From: Methylobacterium tarhaniae
Lineage (GTDB): Bacteria > Pseudomonadota > Alphaproteobacteria > Rhizobiales > Beijerinckiaceae
Assembly (NCBI RefSeq): GCF_001043955.1
Contig: NZ_LABZ01000018.1
Location: 34,454 to 98,453 of the forward strand
Direction: 5' to 3'
Length of the DNA: 64,000 nucleotides
A program made the translations under genes and the position numbers. This document shows positions 9,197 to 18,357 of the stretch, piece after piece (the stretch's first letter is position 1; the number at the start of each line of letters is the position of its first letter). The notes under the pieces were generated by a model. That model saw nothing but the letters and a program-made list of their open reading frames with translations. It ran no database searches and was not told where the DNA came from.

Positions 9197-10284
9197 CAGC
9201 CGTCCTCCAGGTGCAGAAGCGCGAGCGTTCCGAGGAGACTCCCTACCACGGCCGGGAACCACGCCGCCACCGGAGCCGCCACTAATCCAGAGGCGCCGAG
9301 GCCCTCCATCACCTGCCGCGCCACGTACAGGACGAAGCCCGCCGCGACGCCGCCGAGCACCATCTTGCCGATGCCACCAAAGCGGAAGAACCTTAACGAA
9401 ACCGATGCCGCCACCAGCACCATCGCCAGGAACAGCACCGGCCGCGCCATCAGCACGTCGTACTGAAGGCGGTAACGCGTGGCGTCGAGTCCCGCCCGCT
9501 CGGTCCGGGCGATCGTCTCGTTGAGTTGCCAGAAAGGCACGGATTCCGGCGGGGTGAAGCGCTGGCGCACCTGCGACGGGTCGAGGGTCGAGGCGATCAG
9601 GTAGGTGTCGTAGCTCTGCGGCTCCGCATCCAGCCCTTGCACCCGCACGTCCTGCAATTCCCAATAGCCGTCGTGCAGGGTGGCCCGCGCCGCCTGCATC
9701 TGCTGGGTGAAGGCGCCCGCATCGTCGAAGGTGAACACCGCGACGCCGGCGAGCGTGGTCGTGCCCTCCACCGCGGTCTCGGCCCGGATGACCGCCTGGC
9801 CGTCGATGCTGCGCTGGCGGATCCACAGGTCCTTGCCGGAGCCGGCCTTCGACGAGCGGGAGAAGATCTTGGCCTCGATCTCCGTCGAGCGCTGCTTCAG
9901 CTCGGCCGAGACCGGGTTGTAGATTCCGACCGTGAAGGCGCCGATGCCGAGCGCCACCAGGGCGCCGGGCTGCAGGAACTGCCAGGCCGAGATGCCGGCG
10001 GCACGGGCCACCACCAGTTCGAGCTTGCGGCTGAGCTGGAGCAACGCCGCCATGGCGCCGAACAGGATCGCGAAGGGCAGGACCTGCTCGGCCACCGCCG
10101 GGGTGCGGAACAGCGCGAGCCGGGCCATCACGGCGGCCGAGGCGCCCTCGGCATCGCCGGCCCGGCGCATCAGCTCGACGAAGTCGAGGGTGTAGACGAG
10201 GGCGAAGACCGTGAGGAAGACCCCCAGGATCATGCGCAGGAAGCGGGCCGCCAGGTAGCGGCCGAGGGTGACGCCGATCAGCAT
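9196..10284 (-). CDS. lptG: LPS export ABC transporter permease LptG
   Basis: 362 residues of the YjgP/YjgQ family. With LptF it forms the inner-membrane channel of the LptB2FGC transporter that extracts LPS from the inner membrane. The pattern is N-terminal membrane helices (LGRYLAARFLRMILGVFLTVFALVY), the cytoplasmic coupling region ARAAGISAWQFLQPGAL, a large periplasmic beta-jellyroll domain, and three C-terminal helices. It starts six bases after the lptF stop and overlaps lptD, so lptF-lptG-lptD form one unit. The ATPase gene lptB is not in the window. Confidence 0.93.
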   Translation of the reverse strand: MLIGVTLGRYLAARFLRMILGVFLTVFALVYTLDFVELMRRAGDAEGASAAVMARLALFRTPAVAEQVLPFAILFGAMAALLQLSRKLELVVARAAGISAWQFLQPGALVALGIGAFTVGIYNPVSAELKQRSTEIEAKIFSRSSKAGSGKDLWIRQRSIDGQAVIRAETAVEGTTTLAGVAVFTFDDAGAFTQQMQAARATLHDGYWELQDVRVQGLDAEPQSYDTYLIASTLDPSQVRQRFTPPESVPFWQLNETIARTERAGLDATRYRLQYDVLMARPVLFLAMVLVAASVSLRFFRFGGIGKMVLGGVAAGFVLYVARQVMEGLGASGLVAAPVAAWFPAVVGSLLGTLALLHLEDG

Positions 10285-10290
10285 GCCGGT

Positions 10291-11463
10291 TCAGCCCGCC
10301 CGGACCCGGGTCGCCCGGGCCGGCAGCGCCTCCGAGAGCCGGCGCAGCCGCGCGGCCAGCGCGGCGTTGAAGGCCCGCACCCGGTTGCCCTGGGTGGCGA
10401 CGAGGAGGGAGAGCGCGATCGCGACGAGCGGCACGGCGTAGACCGCCGCGACGGCCCCCTGGCTGCGCACCGCCGCGCTCGCGGCGGCGAAGCCCGCGAT
10501 GCGCAGGCCCACCACGGCGGCGATGGCGCCCGCGACGGCCAGGCCGCGGCCCTGGCGGGTGGTGCGGGGATCGCCGAGCGCCGCGAAGGCGATCAGGCCG
10601 AGCGCCAGCGGGTAGAGCCAGGACGAGAGCCGGTCGTGCAGCTCGGCCCGGAAGCGGCCCTTGGTCAGCTTGTAGTAGGTCTCGTTCGCGTCCGGGAAGA
10701 GCAGCTGCACGGTCGAGCGCTCCCGCGGCTTGTAGATCGTGTCGGCATCCGGCGGCGTGAACGCCGCGAGGTCGACGGCGTAGCGCTGGAAGGTGATGAT
10801 CGAGGAATCGCGGCTGTTCGGCTGCTGGCGGTGGATGCTGCCCTTCTCCAGGACCAGGTAGGTCTGGCCGTCGAGATCGACCGCCTGGCCGCGCTCGGCG
10901 AGGTAGACCACGGTCCGCCCGGCCTCGCGCCGGTCCTGCATGAAGATGCCGAGAAGCGCGCCGTTCGGCGACCGCTCGCGGAAATGGAAGGTGATGCCGC
11001 TGTCGAGGGTGGTGAACTGCCCCTCCTTGACCACGTTGGCGATGAAGTCGCCCCGCACGCGGGTCAGCACGTCGCGCAGCTCCTGGAAGCTCGACGGCAT
11101 CACCTGGATGGTCAGGAAGCCGATCGCGGCGCTGACGATGAGGCCGAGCGTCAGGAACGGCCGCATCAGGTGGCGCGGCGACATGCCCGCCGCGCTCATC
11201 ACGATCAGCTCGGAATCGCCGTTGAGCTTGTTCAGGGCGTAGACCACCGCGATGAACAGGGCGACCGGCGCGATCACGGTGATCAGCGTCGGCAGCGACA
11301 GACCGGTGATCAGGAAGAAGATCAGCAGGGTCTGGCCCTTGGCCGTGATCAGGTCCAGCTCGCGCAGGGCTTGCGTCACCCAGATCACGCCGGTGAGGCC
11401 GATCAGGCACGACAGGAAGGCCCCGAGGGCGATGCGGAAGATGTATCGCTCGATCTGCTTCAT
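10291..11463 (-). CDS. lptF: LPS export ABC transporter permease LptF
   Basis: 390 residues, YjgP/YjgQ family, partner of LptG. MKQIERYIFRIALGAFLSCL is the typical amphipathic start plus first helix. The coupling segment reads VMSAAGMSPRHLMRPFLTLG, the periplasmic domain lies at about residues 115-265, and the C-terminal helices run from LYPLALGLIAFAALGDPR. It is the first gene of the lptF-lptG-lptD-pdxA-rsmA operon and is divergent from pepA, with about 225 bases between the starts; the shared promoters should lie there. Confidence 0.93.
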   Translation of the reverse strand: MKQIERYIFRIALGAFLSCLIGLTGVIWVTQALRELDLITAKGQTLLIFFLITGLSLPTLITVIAPVALFIAVVYALNKLNGDSELIVMSAAGMSPRHLMRPFLTLGLIVSAAIGFLTIQVMPSSFQELRDVLTRVRGDFIANVVKEGQFTTLDSGITFHFRERSPNGALLGIFMQDRREAGRTVVYLAERGQAVDLDGQTYLVLEKGSIHRQQPNSRDSSIITFQRYAVDLAAFTPPDADTIYKPRERSTVQLLFPDANETYYKLTKGRFRAELHDRLSSWLYPLALGLIAFAALGDPRTTRQGRGLAVAGAIAAVVGLRIAGFAAASAAVRSQGAVAAVYAVPLVAIALSLLVATQGNRVRAFNAALAARLRRLSEALPARATRVRAG

Positions 11464-11689
11464 CGGCCGGTTGCGGTCGGGCCCCCTTCCGCTCGATGCT
11501 GGTTAGGCGTCCCCCGCCGGCCGCACAAGCATCGGGTGTCCTCAAGCACGGCAAGTGCGGCCTTTTGCGGGCGGGCGCGCCCGGGCCGCCACACCGGGCC
11601 GCGTTGCGTTCCGGCGCCCCGCCCCGCTACACAGGGCCGACGCGGCGCCTCAGACACGCGCTTCCTAAGGACGGGACGAAAGCAACGCC

Positions 11690-13201
11690 ATGGCGGACGG
11701 CATCAGCATCGAGATCGAATCCCTCGCCGCGTCCGGCGCGTCGGCCAAGCCAGGCGGCGACCTCGTGCTGTTCGTGGGCGAGGACCTCGCCCTCTCGCCG
11801 CGGGCCGCCGAGATCGCGGGGCCGGGTGCGGCCGAGCTGGTGGCCCGCGCGGCGGGCGTCGAGCGCTTCAAGGGCAAGGCGTCGAGCGCCCTCGTCCTCA
11901 CCGCCCCGGCGGGCCTGTCGGTCGAGCGGCTGGTGGTGATCGGCACCGGCTCCGACGAAGCGGCCTCCCGCGACTGGGCAACGCTCGGCGGCTACACCGC
12001 CGGCAAGCTCGGCAGCCGTTCGGCGACGGTGGTGCTCGAATGGCCCGGCACCGCCCCCGGCTCCGACGAGGTCGCGGCCTTCTCGCTGGGTGCGCGGCTT
12101 CGCGCCTACAAGTTCGACCGCTACAAGAGCAAGAAGTCGCCCGAGGGCGAGGAGAATGGCGGGGGCGGGCGCCTGACCCTGCTGGTTCCCGAGAATGCCG
12201 GTCTGAAGAAGGCCCTTCGCGGGTCGGACGGGCTGGCCGAGGGCGTGATCCTCGCGCGCGAGCTCGTCAACGAGCCGCCGAACGTCCTCGACCCGGAGGA
12301 ATTCGCCCGCCGCGCCTCCGCGCTCGAGAAGCTCGGCGTCGAGATCGAGGTCCTCGACGAGAAGGACATGAAGAAGCTCGGCATGCGGGCCCTGCTCGCC
12401 GTCGCGCAGGGCTCGGCCAAGGAGGCCCGGGTCGTCATCATGCGCTGGAACGGGGCCGAGGATTCCTCCGAGGCGCCGGTGGCCTTCATCGGCAAGGGCG
12501 TGTGCTTCGATTCCGGCGGCATCTCCATCAAGGGGAGCGGCGGCATGGAGGACATGAAGGGCGACATGGCGGGCGCCGCCTGCGTGGTCGGCCTGATGCA
12601 CGCGCTCGCCAGCCGCAAGGCCAAGGTGAACGCGCTCGGCGCCATCGGCCTCGTCGAGAACATGCCCGACGGCAAGGCCCAGCGCCCCGGCGACATCGTC
12701 ACCTCGATGTCGGGCCAGACGATCGAGATCATCAACACCGATGCCGAGGGGCGGCTCGTCCTCGCCGACGTGCTCTGGCACGTGCAGCAGGCCTACCGCC
12801 CGCGCTTCATGATCGACCTCGCGACCCTGACGGGCGCGATCCTGGTGGCGCTCGGCCAGGAATATGCCGGCATGTTCTCGAACAACGACGAACTCGCTCA
12901 GCGCCTCTCGGCCGCCGGCGAGGCCACCGGCGAGAAGGTCTGGCGCATGCCGATGACGCCCGGATTCGACAAGCTGATCGAGTCGAAATTCGCCGACATG
13001 AAGAACACCGGCGGCCGCCACGGCGGCTCGGCCACGGCGGCGCAGTTCCTGAAGCGCTACGTCAACGACGTGCCGTGGATCCACCTCGACATCGCAGGCG
13101 TCGGCATGGGCTCGCCGGCGACCGAGACCAACCGCTCCTGGGGTTCGGGCTGGGGCGTTCGCCTCCTCGACCGGCTCGTGCGCGACCATTACGAGGCGTG
13201 A
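11690..13201 (+). CDS. pepA: leucyl aminopeptidase (M17) PepA
   Basis: 503 residues. It is a cytosolic two-metal exopeptidase that removes N-terminal residues, and in some bacteria a site-specific recombination accessory factor. Key blocks are [20 protein letters not shown] (metal Lys/Asp), [11 protein letters not shown], and the M17 signature [12 protein letters not shown], followed by the catalytic Arg in that motif and [10 protein letters not shown]. The N-terminal half is the variable macrodomain-like region. Length is normal for the family. Its TGA overlaps the GTG of the following membrane-protein gene. Confidence 0.95.
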   Translation: MADGISIEIESLAASGASAKPGGDLVLFVGEDLALSPRAAEIAGPGAAELVARAAGVERFKGKASSALVLTAPAGLSVERLVVIGTGSDEAASRDWATLGGYTAGKLGSRSATVVLEWPGTAPGSDEVAAFSLGARLRAYKFDRYKSKKSPEGEENGGGGRLTLLVPENAGLKKALRGSDGLAEGVILARELVNEPPNVLDPEEFARRASALEKLGVEIEVLDEKDMKKLGMRALLAVAQGSAKEARVVIMRWNGAEDSSEAPVAFIGKGVCFDSGGISIKGSGGMEDMKGDMAGAACVVGLMHALASRKAKVNALGAIGLVENMPDGKAQRPGDIVTSMSGQTIEIINTDAEGRLVLADVLWHVQQAYRPRFMIDLATLTGAILVALGQEYAGMFSNNDELAQRLSAAGEATGEKVWRMPMTPGFDKLIESKFADMKNTGGRHGGSATAAQFLKRYVNDVPWIHLDIAGVGMGSPATETNRSWGSGWGVRLLDRLVRDHYEA

Positions 13202-13917
13202 GCGCCGTCGTCGCCGGCACCGCTCCCGTGGCCGCCCGGACGGGGCGCCTCGCCGCCGCGATCCCGCTCGCGGCGGCCCTCGCCGCGGTGGCGCTCGCCG
13301 CCGCATCCGGCGCGACGCAGGGCGGCCTGGCCTCGGCCGGCCTCGACCCGTGGGTCTACGGCTTCTTCGCCGACCGCTACCCGCTGTTCTTCGCGGCCAT
13401 CGCCTACGGGGCGGCCCAGGTGGCGCTCCTGCCCGTCTCCGCCCCCGGCTGGCGCGGCTGGCTCGGCGCGCTCCTCGGCCTCGCCCTGGTCCTCGGCCTG
13501 TCGCTGCACCCGACCTATGGCGGTCTCGTGCTGCGGGCCGGCTTCTCGGTCGGCGGCGTCGCCTTCCTGTCCGGGCAGACGATGGGGGTGGCGCAAGGCC
13601 TCGGGGCGATCGTGGCGGCTGTCGTCCTCGGGTCTGCCCTGGGCTTTCCGGCCCTCCTCGCCCGCGGCCTGCCGCGGCGGGGTGCTTGGCTGCGGTCCTG
13701 CGGCCTGGGGCTCCTGCGTTTCGCCGCCCTCGCCTGGGCGCTGGGCCTGCTGGCGGCTGCGCGGGATCTCGGCCTGGCGGGCTTCCCGCGCCTGCCCTTG
13801 TCCGGCGCGCAGGCGGCCCTGGCCGGGACCATCGTGCTCGCGGCGTTCCTGCCCCACACGATCTTCGGCCTGATCGGCCCCCGTGCGTCGGTTGAAACGA
13901 CCCCGGGGAGAGGCTAA
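13198..13917 (+). CDS. uncharacterised integral membrane protein
   Basis: 239 residues, starting at a GTG that overlaps the pepA stop (GTGA). About six hydrophobic segments are visible, for example [53 protein letters not shown] and [20 protein letters not shown]. It is rich in Ala, Leu and Gly with few charged residues, and I recognise no family. Coupling to pepA points to co-expression. Codon use matches its neighbours. Confidence 0.65.
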   Translation: MSAVVAGTAPVAARTGRLAAAIPLAAALAAVALAAASGATQGGLASAGLDPWVYGFFADRYPLFFAAIAYGAAQVALLPVSAPGWRGWLGALLGLALVLGLSLHPTYGGLVLRAGFSVGGVAFLSGQTMGVAQGLGAIVAAVVLGSALGFPALLARGLPRRGAWLRSCGLGLLRFAALAWALGLLAAARDLGLAGFPRLPLSGAQAALAGTIVLAAFLPHTIFGLIGPRASVETTPGRG

Positions 13918-13972
13918 CCGGAAGGAAAGCCGGAGCCCGTCGAGGTATCCGGCGCCGGGGAGGGTGGAGTTC

Positions 13973-15703
13973 ATGGGCGAGGGTTCGACAGGCATGGGGT
14001 CGAGCGCGATGGAACCGAACGCCCCGCCGCGGCCCTGGCTCGCCGCCTATCCGGCCGGCGTCCCGGCGGAGATCGAGACGGGGAGCCTCGGCACCCTGGT
14101 CGAGCTGATCGAAACCGCCGCGCAACGCTTCGCCGACCGCCCGGCCATCACCTGCTTCGGCGCCTCCCTGACCTTCGCCACCCTCCACCGGGAGGGCAGG
14201 GCGGTCGCGGCCTGGCTGCAGGCGCAGGGCATCGCCAAGGGCGACCGGGTCGCCATCATGATGCCGAACGTGCCGGCCTTTCCGATCGCGCTGGTCGGGG
14301 CGCTGCTCGCCGGCGCCACGGTGGTCAACGTCAACCCGCTCTACACCCCGCGCGAGCTGACCCACCAGATGCGCGATGCCGGCGCCCGGGTGCTCTTCGT
14401 GCTGGAGAACTTCTGCCACACGGTGGCCGAGGCGGTGCCGGAACTGCCCAGCCTCGAGCGGGTGGTGGTGGCCGGGGCCGGCGACGGCCTGGGGTTGAAG
14501 GGCTCGCTGATCACCCTGGCGGCGCGCCACATCAAGAAGGCGGTGCCGGCCTTCACCCTGCCGTCCGCGCGCCAGACTGCCTTCAAGGCGGTGCTCGCGG
14601 CCGGACGCCGCGCCGCCTTCCGGCCGGTCACGGTCGCCCCGGACGACCTCGCCTTCCTGCAATATACCGGCGGCACCACCGGCGTATCGAAAGGGGCGAT
14701 GCTCACCCATCGCAACGTCGCCGCCAATGTCGAGCAGAGCCGGGTCTGGTTCCGCATGCGCGACGACGAGGGGCCGGGCCGGGTGATGGTCACGGCCCTG
14801 CCGCTCTATCACATCTTCGCGCTGACCTGCTGCTTCTTCTTCATGACGCGGCTCGGCGCCTGCTGCCTGCTGGTGCCGAACCCGCGTGACATCGGCGGCT
14901 TCGTGACGTTGCTGCGCAAGAGCCGCTTCACCAACCTGTCGGGCGTCAACACCCTGTTCAACGCCCTGCTCAACCACCCCGACATTGGCAGGGTGGATTG
15001 GTCGCGGCTCGAATACACCATCGCCGGCGGCATGGCGATGCAGGCGCCCGTGGCCCGGCGCTGGAAGGCCGTGACCGGCAAGCCGGTGATCGAGGGCTAC
15101 GGCCTGTCGGAGACCTCGCCCGTGGTCTCCATCAACCCGCCCGACCTGCACGATTGGTCGGGCACCATCGGCTATCCGGCCCCCTCGACCGAGGTCTGCA
15201 TCCGCGACGCCGCCGGCGCCACCCTGCCGATGGGCCAGCCCGGCGAGCTCTGCGTGCGCGGACCCCAGGTGATGGCCGGCTATTGGGGCAGGCCCGACGA
15301 GACCGCCCGGGCGATGACCCCGGACGGGTTCTTCCGCACCGGCGACATCGCCGTGATCGAGCCCGACGGGCAGGTCCGCATCGTCGACCGGATGAAGGAC
15401 ATGATCCTGGTCTCAGGCTTCAACGTCTACCCGAACGAGGTCGAGGACGTGCTCGCCGCCCATCCGGGCGTGCTCGAAGTGGCGGTGGTGGGCGAACCCG
15501 CGGCGGAGACCGGCGAGAGCGTCGTCGCCCACGTGGTCCGGCGCGACCCCGACCTGACGGCCGAGTCCCTGCGGGCGCATGCCCGGGAGAGCCTCACCGC
15601 CTACAAGGTGCCCCGCCGCTTCGTCTTCCGCGACAGCCTGCCGAAGACGAATGTCGGCAAGGTGCTGCGGCGGGCGCTGCGGGAGGGGGAGACGGCGGCG
15701 TAG
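13973..15703 (+). CDS. long-chain fatty acid--CoA ligase (FadD-type)
   Basis: 576 residues of the ANL superfamily, converting a fatty acid, ATP and CoA to acyl-CoA and AMP. Motifs are the P-loop YTGGTTGVSKGAML, EGYGLSETSP (A5), the ATP-binding DGFFRTGDIA, the hinge Asp/Lys region VDRMKDMILVSGFNVYPNEVED, and the catalytic Lys near the end in LPKTNVGKVLRRALR. The N-terminal sequence GVPAEIETG is typical of bacterial FadD. I start at the ATG preceded by GGAG at 13966; an earlier frame-open region has no ribosome site. Substrate length cannot be read from the sequence, and other AMP-ligase substrates remain possible. Confidence 0.88.
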   Translation: MGEGSTGMGSSAMEPNAPPRPWLAAYPAGVPAEIETGSLGTLVELIETAAQRFADRPAITCFGASLTFATLHREGRAVAAWLQAQGIAKGDRVAIMMPNVPAFPIALVGALLAGATVVNVNPLYTPRELTHQMRDAGARVLFVLENFCHTVAEAVPELPSLERVVVAGAGDGLGLKGSLITLAARHIKKAVPAFTLPSARQTAFKAVLAAGRRAAFRPVTVAPDDLAFLQYTGGTTGVSKGAMLTHRNVAANVEQSRVWFRMRDDEGPGRVMVTALPLYHIFALTCCFFFMTRLGACCLLVPNPRDIGGFVTLLRKSRFTNLSGVNTLFNALLNHPDIGRVDWSRLEYTIAGGMAMQAPVARRWKAVTGKPVIEGYGLSETSPVVSINPPDLHDWSGTIGYPAPSTEVCIRDAAGATLPMGQPGELCVRGPQVMAGYWGRPDETARAMTPDGFFRTGDIAVIEPDGQVRIVDRMKDMILVSGFNVYPNEVEDVLAAHPGVLEVAVVGEPAAETGESVVAHVVRRDPDLTAESLRAHARESLTAYKVPRRFVFRDSLPKTNVGKVLRRALREGETAA

Positions 15704-15718
15704 CATTCCGGCCCCGGG

Positions 15719-15849
15719 CCCTCCCCCTCTGCGGGGGAGGGTGCCGGATGAGGCGGAACCATGCTGACAGGCGCCATACTTGGCGCCGTCGCGCTGCCCC
15801 TCTCCCGGCCTGCTCCGCAGGCCACCCTCCCCCGCGGAGGGGGGGAGGG
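15719..15849. repeat. intergenic palindromic repeat element
   Basis: Two G/C-run hairpins (15719-15741 and 15825-15849) flank about 80 bases. They are built from CCCTCCCC / GGGGAGGG arms, and the outer halves are also roughly inverted copies of each other. Related CCCCTCCCC / GGGGAGGGG hairpins occur near 47985-48007, and a CCCTCTCC / GGAGAGGG one near 22111-22166. It sits between convergent genes and may end both transcripts. Confidence 0.5.
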
Positions 15850-15864
15850 TTCAGGGCGCGCGCC

Positions 15865-16185
15865 TCACCCCACGGTGATCCCCACCTCCTCGGTCTGCGA
15901 GAATCCGTTATCCCCCGTCCAGGTGAAGCGCAGCGTTCCCGTTTTCGTCGCCACGGTGGTGAAGGTGAGGTACGGGTTGGCGGCGCTCGCCGGTGACAGC
16001 TCGGCGCGAAAGACCTCCTCGCCGTCATAGGAACAGACGAACTCGGTGATGATGTTGCGCGGGATCAGGCGGCCGTCCTGCCCTGGGCGGTAGCCGGTCT
16101 CCATCGGGTGCGAGATCAGGGTCTTGATCTCGATCACCGCACCCGCCTTGGCGGTCTTCGGCAGGTTGATGAGGGCGCGGGCCAT
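15865..16185 (-). CDS. soxZ: SoxZ-like sulfur-compound chelating / carrier-partner protein
   Basis: 106 residues with the SoxZ immunoglobulin-like fold. Signature elements are ARALINLPKTAKAGAVIEIKTLI, HPMETGYRP near residue 30, IITEFVCSYDGEEVFRAEL and the final strand GDNGFSQTEEVGITV. In the Sox system SoxZ pairs with SoxY to form the carrier to which sulfur intermediates are attached. I use the ATG at 16185, eight bases after AAGGA, rather than the GTG at 16191 that overlaps the soxY stop. It is the last gene of a seven-gene run. Confidence 0.9.
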   Translation of the reverse strand: MARALINLPKTAKAGAVIEIKTLISHPMETGYRPGQDGRLIPRNIITEFVCSYDGEEVFRAELSPASAANPYLTFTTVATKTGTLRFTWTGDNGFSQTEEVGITVG

Positions 16186-16187
16186 CG

Positions 16188-16676
16188 TCACGATCCTTCC
16201 ACGCAGGCCGCAAGCGTGACGATCGCGTCGGCGGTCGCGGACCAGAAGGTGCCGTCGCGCATCTCCGCGATGGCGGTGATGGTCTGGGAATCGGCCAGGC
16301 GAATCCGGGTGTTGATGGCCGCGCGGCCGGCCCGCGGGCCGAGATGCAGCGTCACGACGTGAGGCTGCGGGTTCTTGTCGTTGAACACCGCGATGCGGCG
16401 GACGAAGTCCGTCTCGCTCATCGGGCTCTCGACGGTGATCGCCAGCGGCACGGTGTTGCCGTTCTCGACCAGCGGCGGCATGTCGAGGTGGATCCGGCCC
16501 GCCTGGACCGTGGCGCCGCCGGTGAAGCGGCGGATCGCCTCCACGGTGGCCTCCCGGCTCGGCCGGATGATCGCGGCAGCGCCTGGGCGCACCAGCGCGA
16601 CGGTGAGCAGGCCGGCGCCCCCGGCGAGGATCGTGCGGCGATGGAGCCTCGCGCCGTTCGTTGCGCGTATCGTCAT
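16188..16676 (-). CDS. SoxY-like carrier protein with a variant C-terminal arm
   Basis: 162 residues. A twin-arginine-type signal (RRTILAGGAG) is followed by the SoxY core, with RIHLDMPPLVENGNTVPLAITVES and VFNDKNPQPHVVTLHLGP. In classical SoxY the substrate is carried on the Cys of a C-terminal GGCGG arm. Here the chain ends LAACVEGS, so the Cys is kept but the flexible glycines are replaced. It resembles the SoxY-related subgroup I remember as having an AACIE arm. The start codon overlaps the soxX stop (ATGA), and the stop touches the soxZ start. The carried compound is unknown. Confidence 0.85.
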   Translation of the reverse strand: MTIRATNGARLHRRTILAGGAGLLTVALVRPGAAAIIRPSREATVEAIRRFTGGATVQAGRIHLDMPPLVENGNTVPLAITVESPMSETDFVRRIAVFNDKNPQPHVVTLHLGPRAGRAAINTRIRLADSQTITAIAEMRDGTFWSATADAIVTLAACVEGS

Positions 16677-17104
16677 GGCGTCCCGCGCCCTCCTTTCAGG
16701 GTGACGAGATAGGCGATCACGTCCTCGATCTCGCCCACCTCCAGCACCGGCCGGCCGCGCCAGGCTGCCGCGACCTGCGCGCCGTCGACCCGGTAATAGG
16801 AGGGCATCAGGGTTGCCGGGTTCAAGATGCGCCCGTCGACGAGCCGCAGCCGCAGCTGCCCCTCCGTGAGCCGCGCTCCCACGTCAGAGAGGTCGGGCCC
16901 GAGATCGCCGGCCGGGGCGCCGCCGCCGAGGCCGGTATGGCAGAGCGGGCACAGGCCCTTGCGGGTGTCGGTGGCGATCACTCGGCCGCGCTCGGCATCG
17001 CCGGTGCGCCCGTCGAGCGGCAGCGGAATCGCGTCGCCGACGACCGTCACCGGAGCGAGGGCGGTCTGGGTGAGGGCGAGAAGCACGGCAGCCCGTCGCC
17101 TCAC
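16673..17104 (-). CDS. soxX: SoxX-like c-type cytochrome
   Basis: 143 residues from a GTG that overlaps the fccB-like stop (GTGA). A signal peptide (MRRRAAVLLALTQTALA) precedes one haem-binding CPLCH and a Met ligand candidate in NPATLMPSYYRVDG. The pattern DLGPDLSDVGARLTEGQLRLRLVD is typical of SoxX. In canonical thiosulfate oxidation SoxX works with SoxA, a larger cytochrome that joins the sulfur compound to SoxY. No soxA is present in this window, so the protein may only carry electrons from its neighbours. Confidence 0.85.
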   Translation of the reverse strand: MRRRAAVLLALTQTALAPVTVVGDAIPLPLDGRTGDAERGRVIATDTRKGLCPLCHTGLGGGAPAGDLGPDLSDVGARLTEGQLRLRLVDGRILNPATLMPSYYRVDGAQVAAAWRGRPVLEVGEIEDVIAYLVTLKGGRGTP

Positions 17105-18357
17105 CCGAACACCGCGGCGGTGATGGTGCGGTACCAGTCCTCGGCGTAAGCGGCTTCCTGGCGCCGCACGGAATCGGGGGCGTCGACCGGGCTGGTGCCG
17201 CCGGCGCCCTCGATATCGGCGAGCACGCCCTTGTCCGGGTGGTACACCCCGGCGACCGAGATGCCGTAGCCCGGCGCGACCAGGCTGTAGCAGGTGTTGA
17301 TCAGCTTCGGGGCCGAGGGTGTCCGCTCGGCCAGGAGGTCGATCACGGCCTCGGCGCAGACCTTGGCCTGCGCGTTGGCCGCGAAGGCGGATTTCGGCAT
17401 CGCCCCGGCAATGGCCGCGTCGCCGACGACGTGGATCCGCGGCATTAGGCGCGATTCGAAGGTGACCGGGTCGACCGGGCACCAGCCCGAGCGGTCGGCG
17501 ACGCCGGCCTGCGCGGCGATCGGCGCCGCCCGCTGGGGCGGGATGATGCAGGCGACGTCGGCCTTGTAGGTCTCGAAATCGGTCGCGACGCTCATCTCGC
17601 CCGGATCGACCGCGGTGACCTGACCGCCCGAGGCGAGCGGCACGTATTCCAGGGTACCGGGATAGAGCGCCTTCCAGGCGGATTCGAACAGCTTCTGCTT
17701 CGAGAACGTGTCCTTGGCGTCGAGCACGATCAGCTTGGCGCGGGGCTTCCGGGTCTTGAGGAACCAGGCGATCAGGCTTGCCCGCTCGTAGGGCCCGGGC
17801 GGGCAGCGATAGGGATTGCCCGGCACCGACAGGACCACCGTCCCGCCCTCGGGCATCGCGGCGAGCTGGCGGGCCAGCAACTCGGTCTGTGCCCCGGCCT
17901 TCCAGGCATGCGGCATCACCCCGGCGGCGGCCGCGTCGTAGCCCGACAGGGCATCGAAGCGCAGGGCGATCCCGGGCGAGAGGATCAGCCGGTCGTAGTC
18001 GAGGGTGGTGCCGTCGGCGAGGCGCACCTGCCGGGTGGCGCCGTCGACCGCCTCGGCGCTGGTGCGGGCCAGGGTCACGCCGCTCGCCCGCACGCCCTCG
18101 TAGCCGAACGCTTGCGCCGATAGGGGGCGAAGACCTGCGATCACCTCGTTGCTGAACGGGCAGGCGAGGTAAGTCTCCGCCGGTTCGACCAGGGTGACGG
18201 CGAGGCCGGCCCGGTGCAGGACCCGCGCGGCGGTGGCGCCGCCGAAGCCCCCGCCGACGACGACGACGCGCCCGCGCGCACCCTGCGCCAGGGCGGGACG
18301 GGGGAGAGTGGCGGCGGCGAGCCCCGCGAGCACGGCGCGGCGGCCGATCCCGGTCAC
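17101..18357 (-). CDS. fccB: sulfide dehydrogenase flavoprotein subunit (FccB/SoxF-type)
   Basis: 418 residues. It has a twin-arginine-like signal (GIGRRAVLAGLAAATLPRPALAQ), then the FAD-binding VVVVGGGFGGATAARVL, the active-site Cys in ACPFSNEVIAG, and the NAD(P)-like second nucleotide fold. FAD-binding IHVVGDAAIAGAMPKSAFAANAQAK follows, then the C-terminal FCSD domain with the second redox Cys in INTCYSLVAPGYGISVAGVY. The family oxidises sulfide or related sulfur compounds at covalent FAD and passes electrons to a c-type cytochrome; the upstream small cytochrome is the obvious partner. The GTG start overlaps the cytochrome stop (GTGA). Confidence 0.9.
   Translation of the reverse strand: MTGIGRRAVLAGLAAATLPRPALAQGARGRVVVVGGGFGGATAARVLHRAGLAVTLVEPAETYLACPFSNEVIAGLRPLSAQAFGYEGVRASGVTLARTSAEAVDGATRQVRLADGTTLDYDRLILSPGIALRFDALSGYDAAAAGVMPHAWKAGAQTELLARQLAAMPEGGTVVLSVPGNPYRCPPGPYERASLIAWFLKTRKPRAKLIVLDAKDTFSKQKLFESAWKALYPGTLEYVPLASGGQVTAVDPGEMSVATDFETYKADVACIIPPQRAAPIAAQAGVADRSGWCPVDPVTFESRLMPRIHVVGDAAIAGAMPKSAFAANAQAKVCAEAVIDLLAERTPSAPKLINTCYSLVAPGYGISVAGVYHPDKGVLADIEGAGGTSPVDAPDSVRRQEAAYAEDWYRTITAAVFG

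Noticed and set aside
6413..9466. A 1017-codon plus-strand frame opposite lptD
   Set aside because: Shadow frame; its composition is that of antisense GC-rich codons, and lptD on the other strand is certain.
6533..11554. One very long minus-strand frame that could suggest an LptF-LptG-LptD fusion of about 1670 residues
   Set aside because: LptF and LptG are read in different frames from LptD, each with its own start and stop. The long frame upstream of 9196 is a chance GC-rich shadow.
9526..13917. A 1463-codon plus-strand frame across lptF, lptG and pepA
   Set aside because: It is antisense or out of frame to well-supported genes and is low-complexity Arg/Gly/Ala. Only its last 239 codons, from the GTG at 13198, form a plausible protein.
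15865..17104. A complete thiosulfate-oxidising Sox system
   Set aside because: Only X, Y and Z-type genes are present, SoxY has a variant arm, and no soxA, soxB, soxC or soxD lies in the window.
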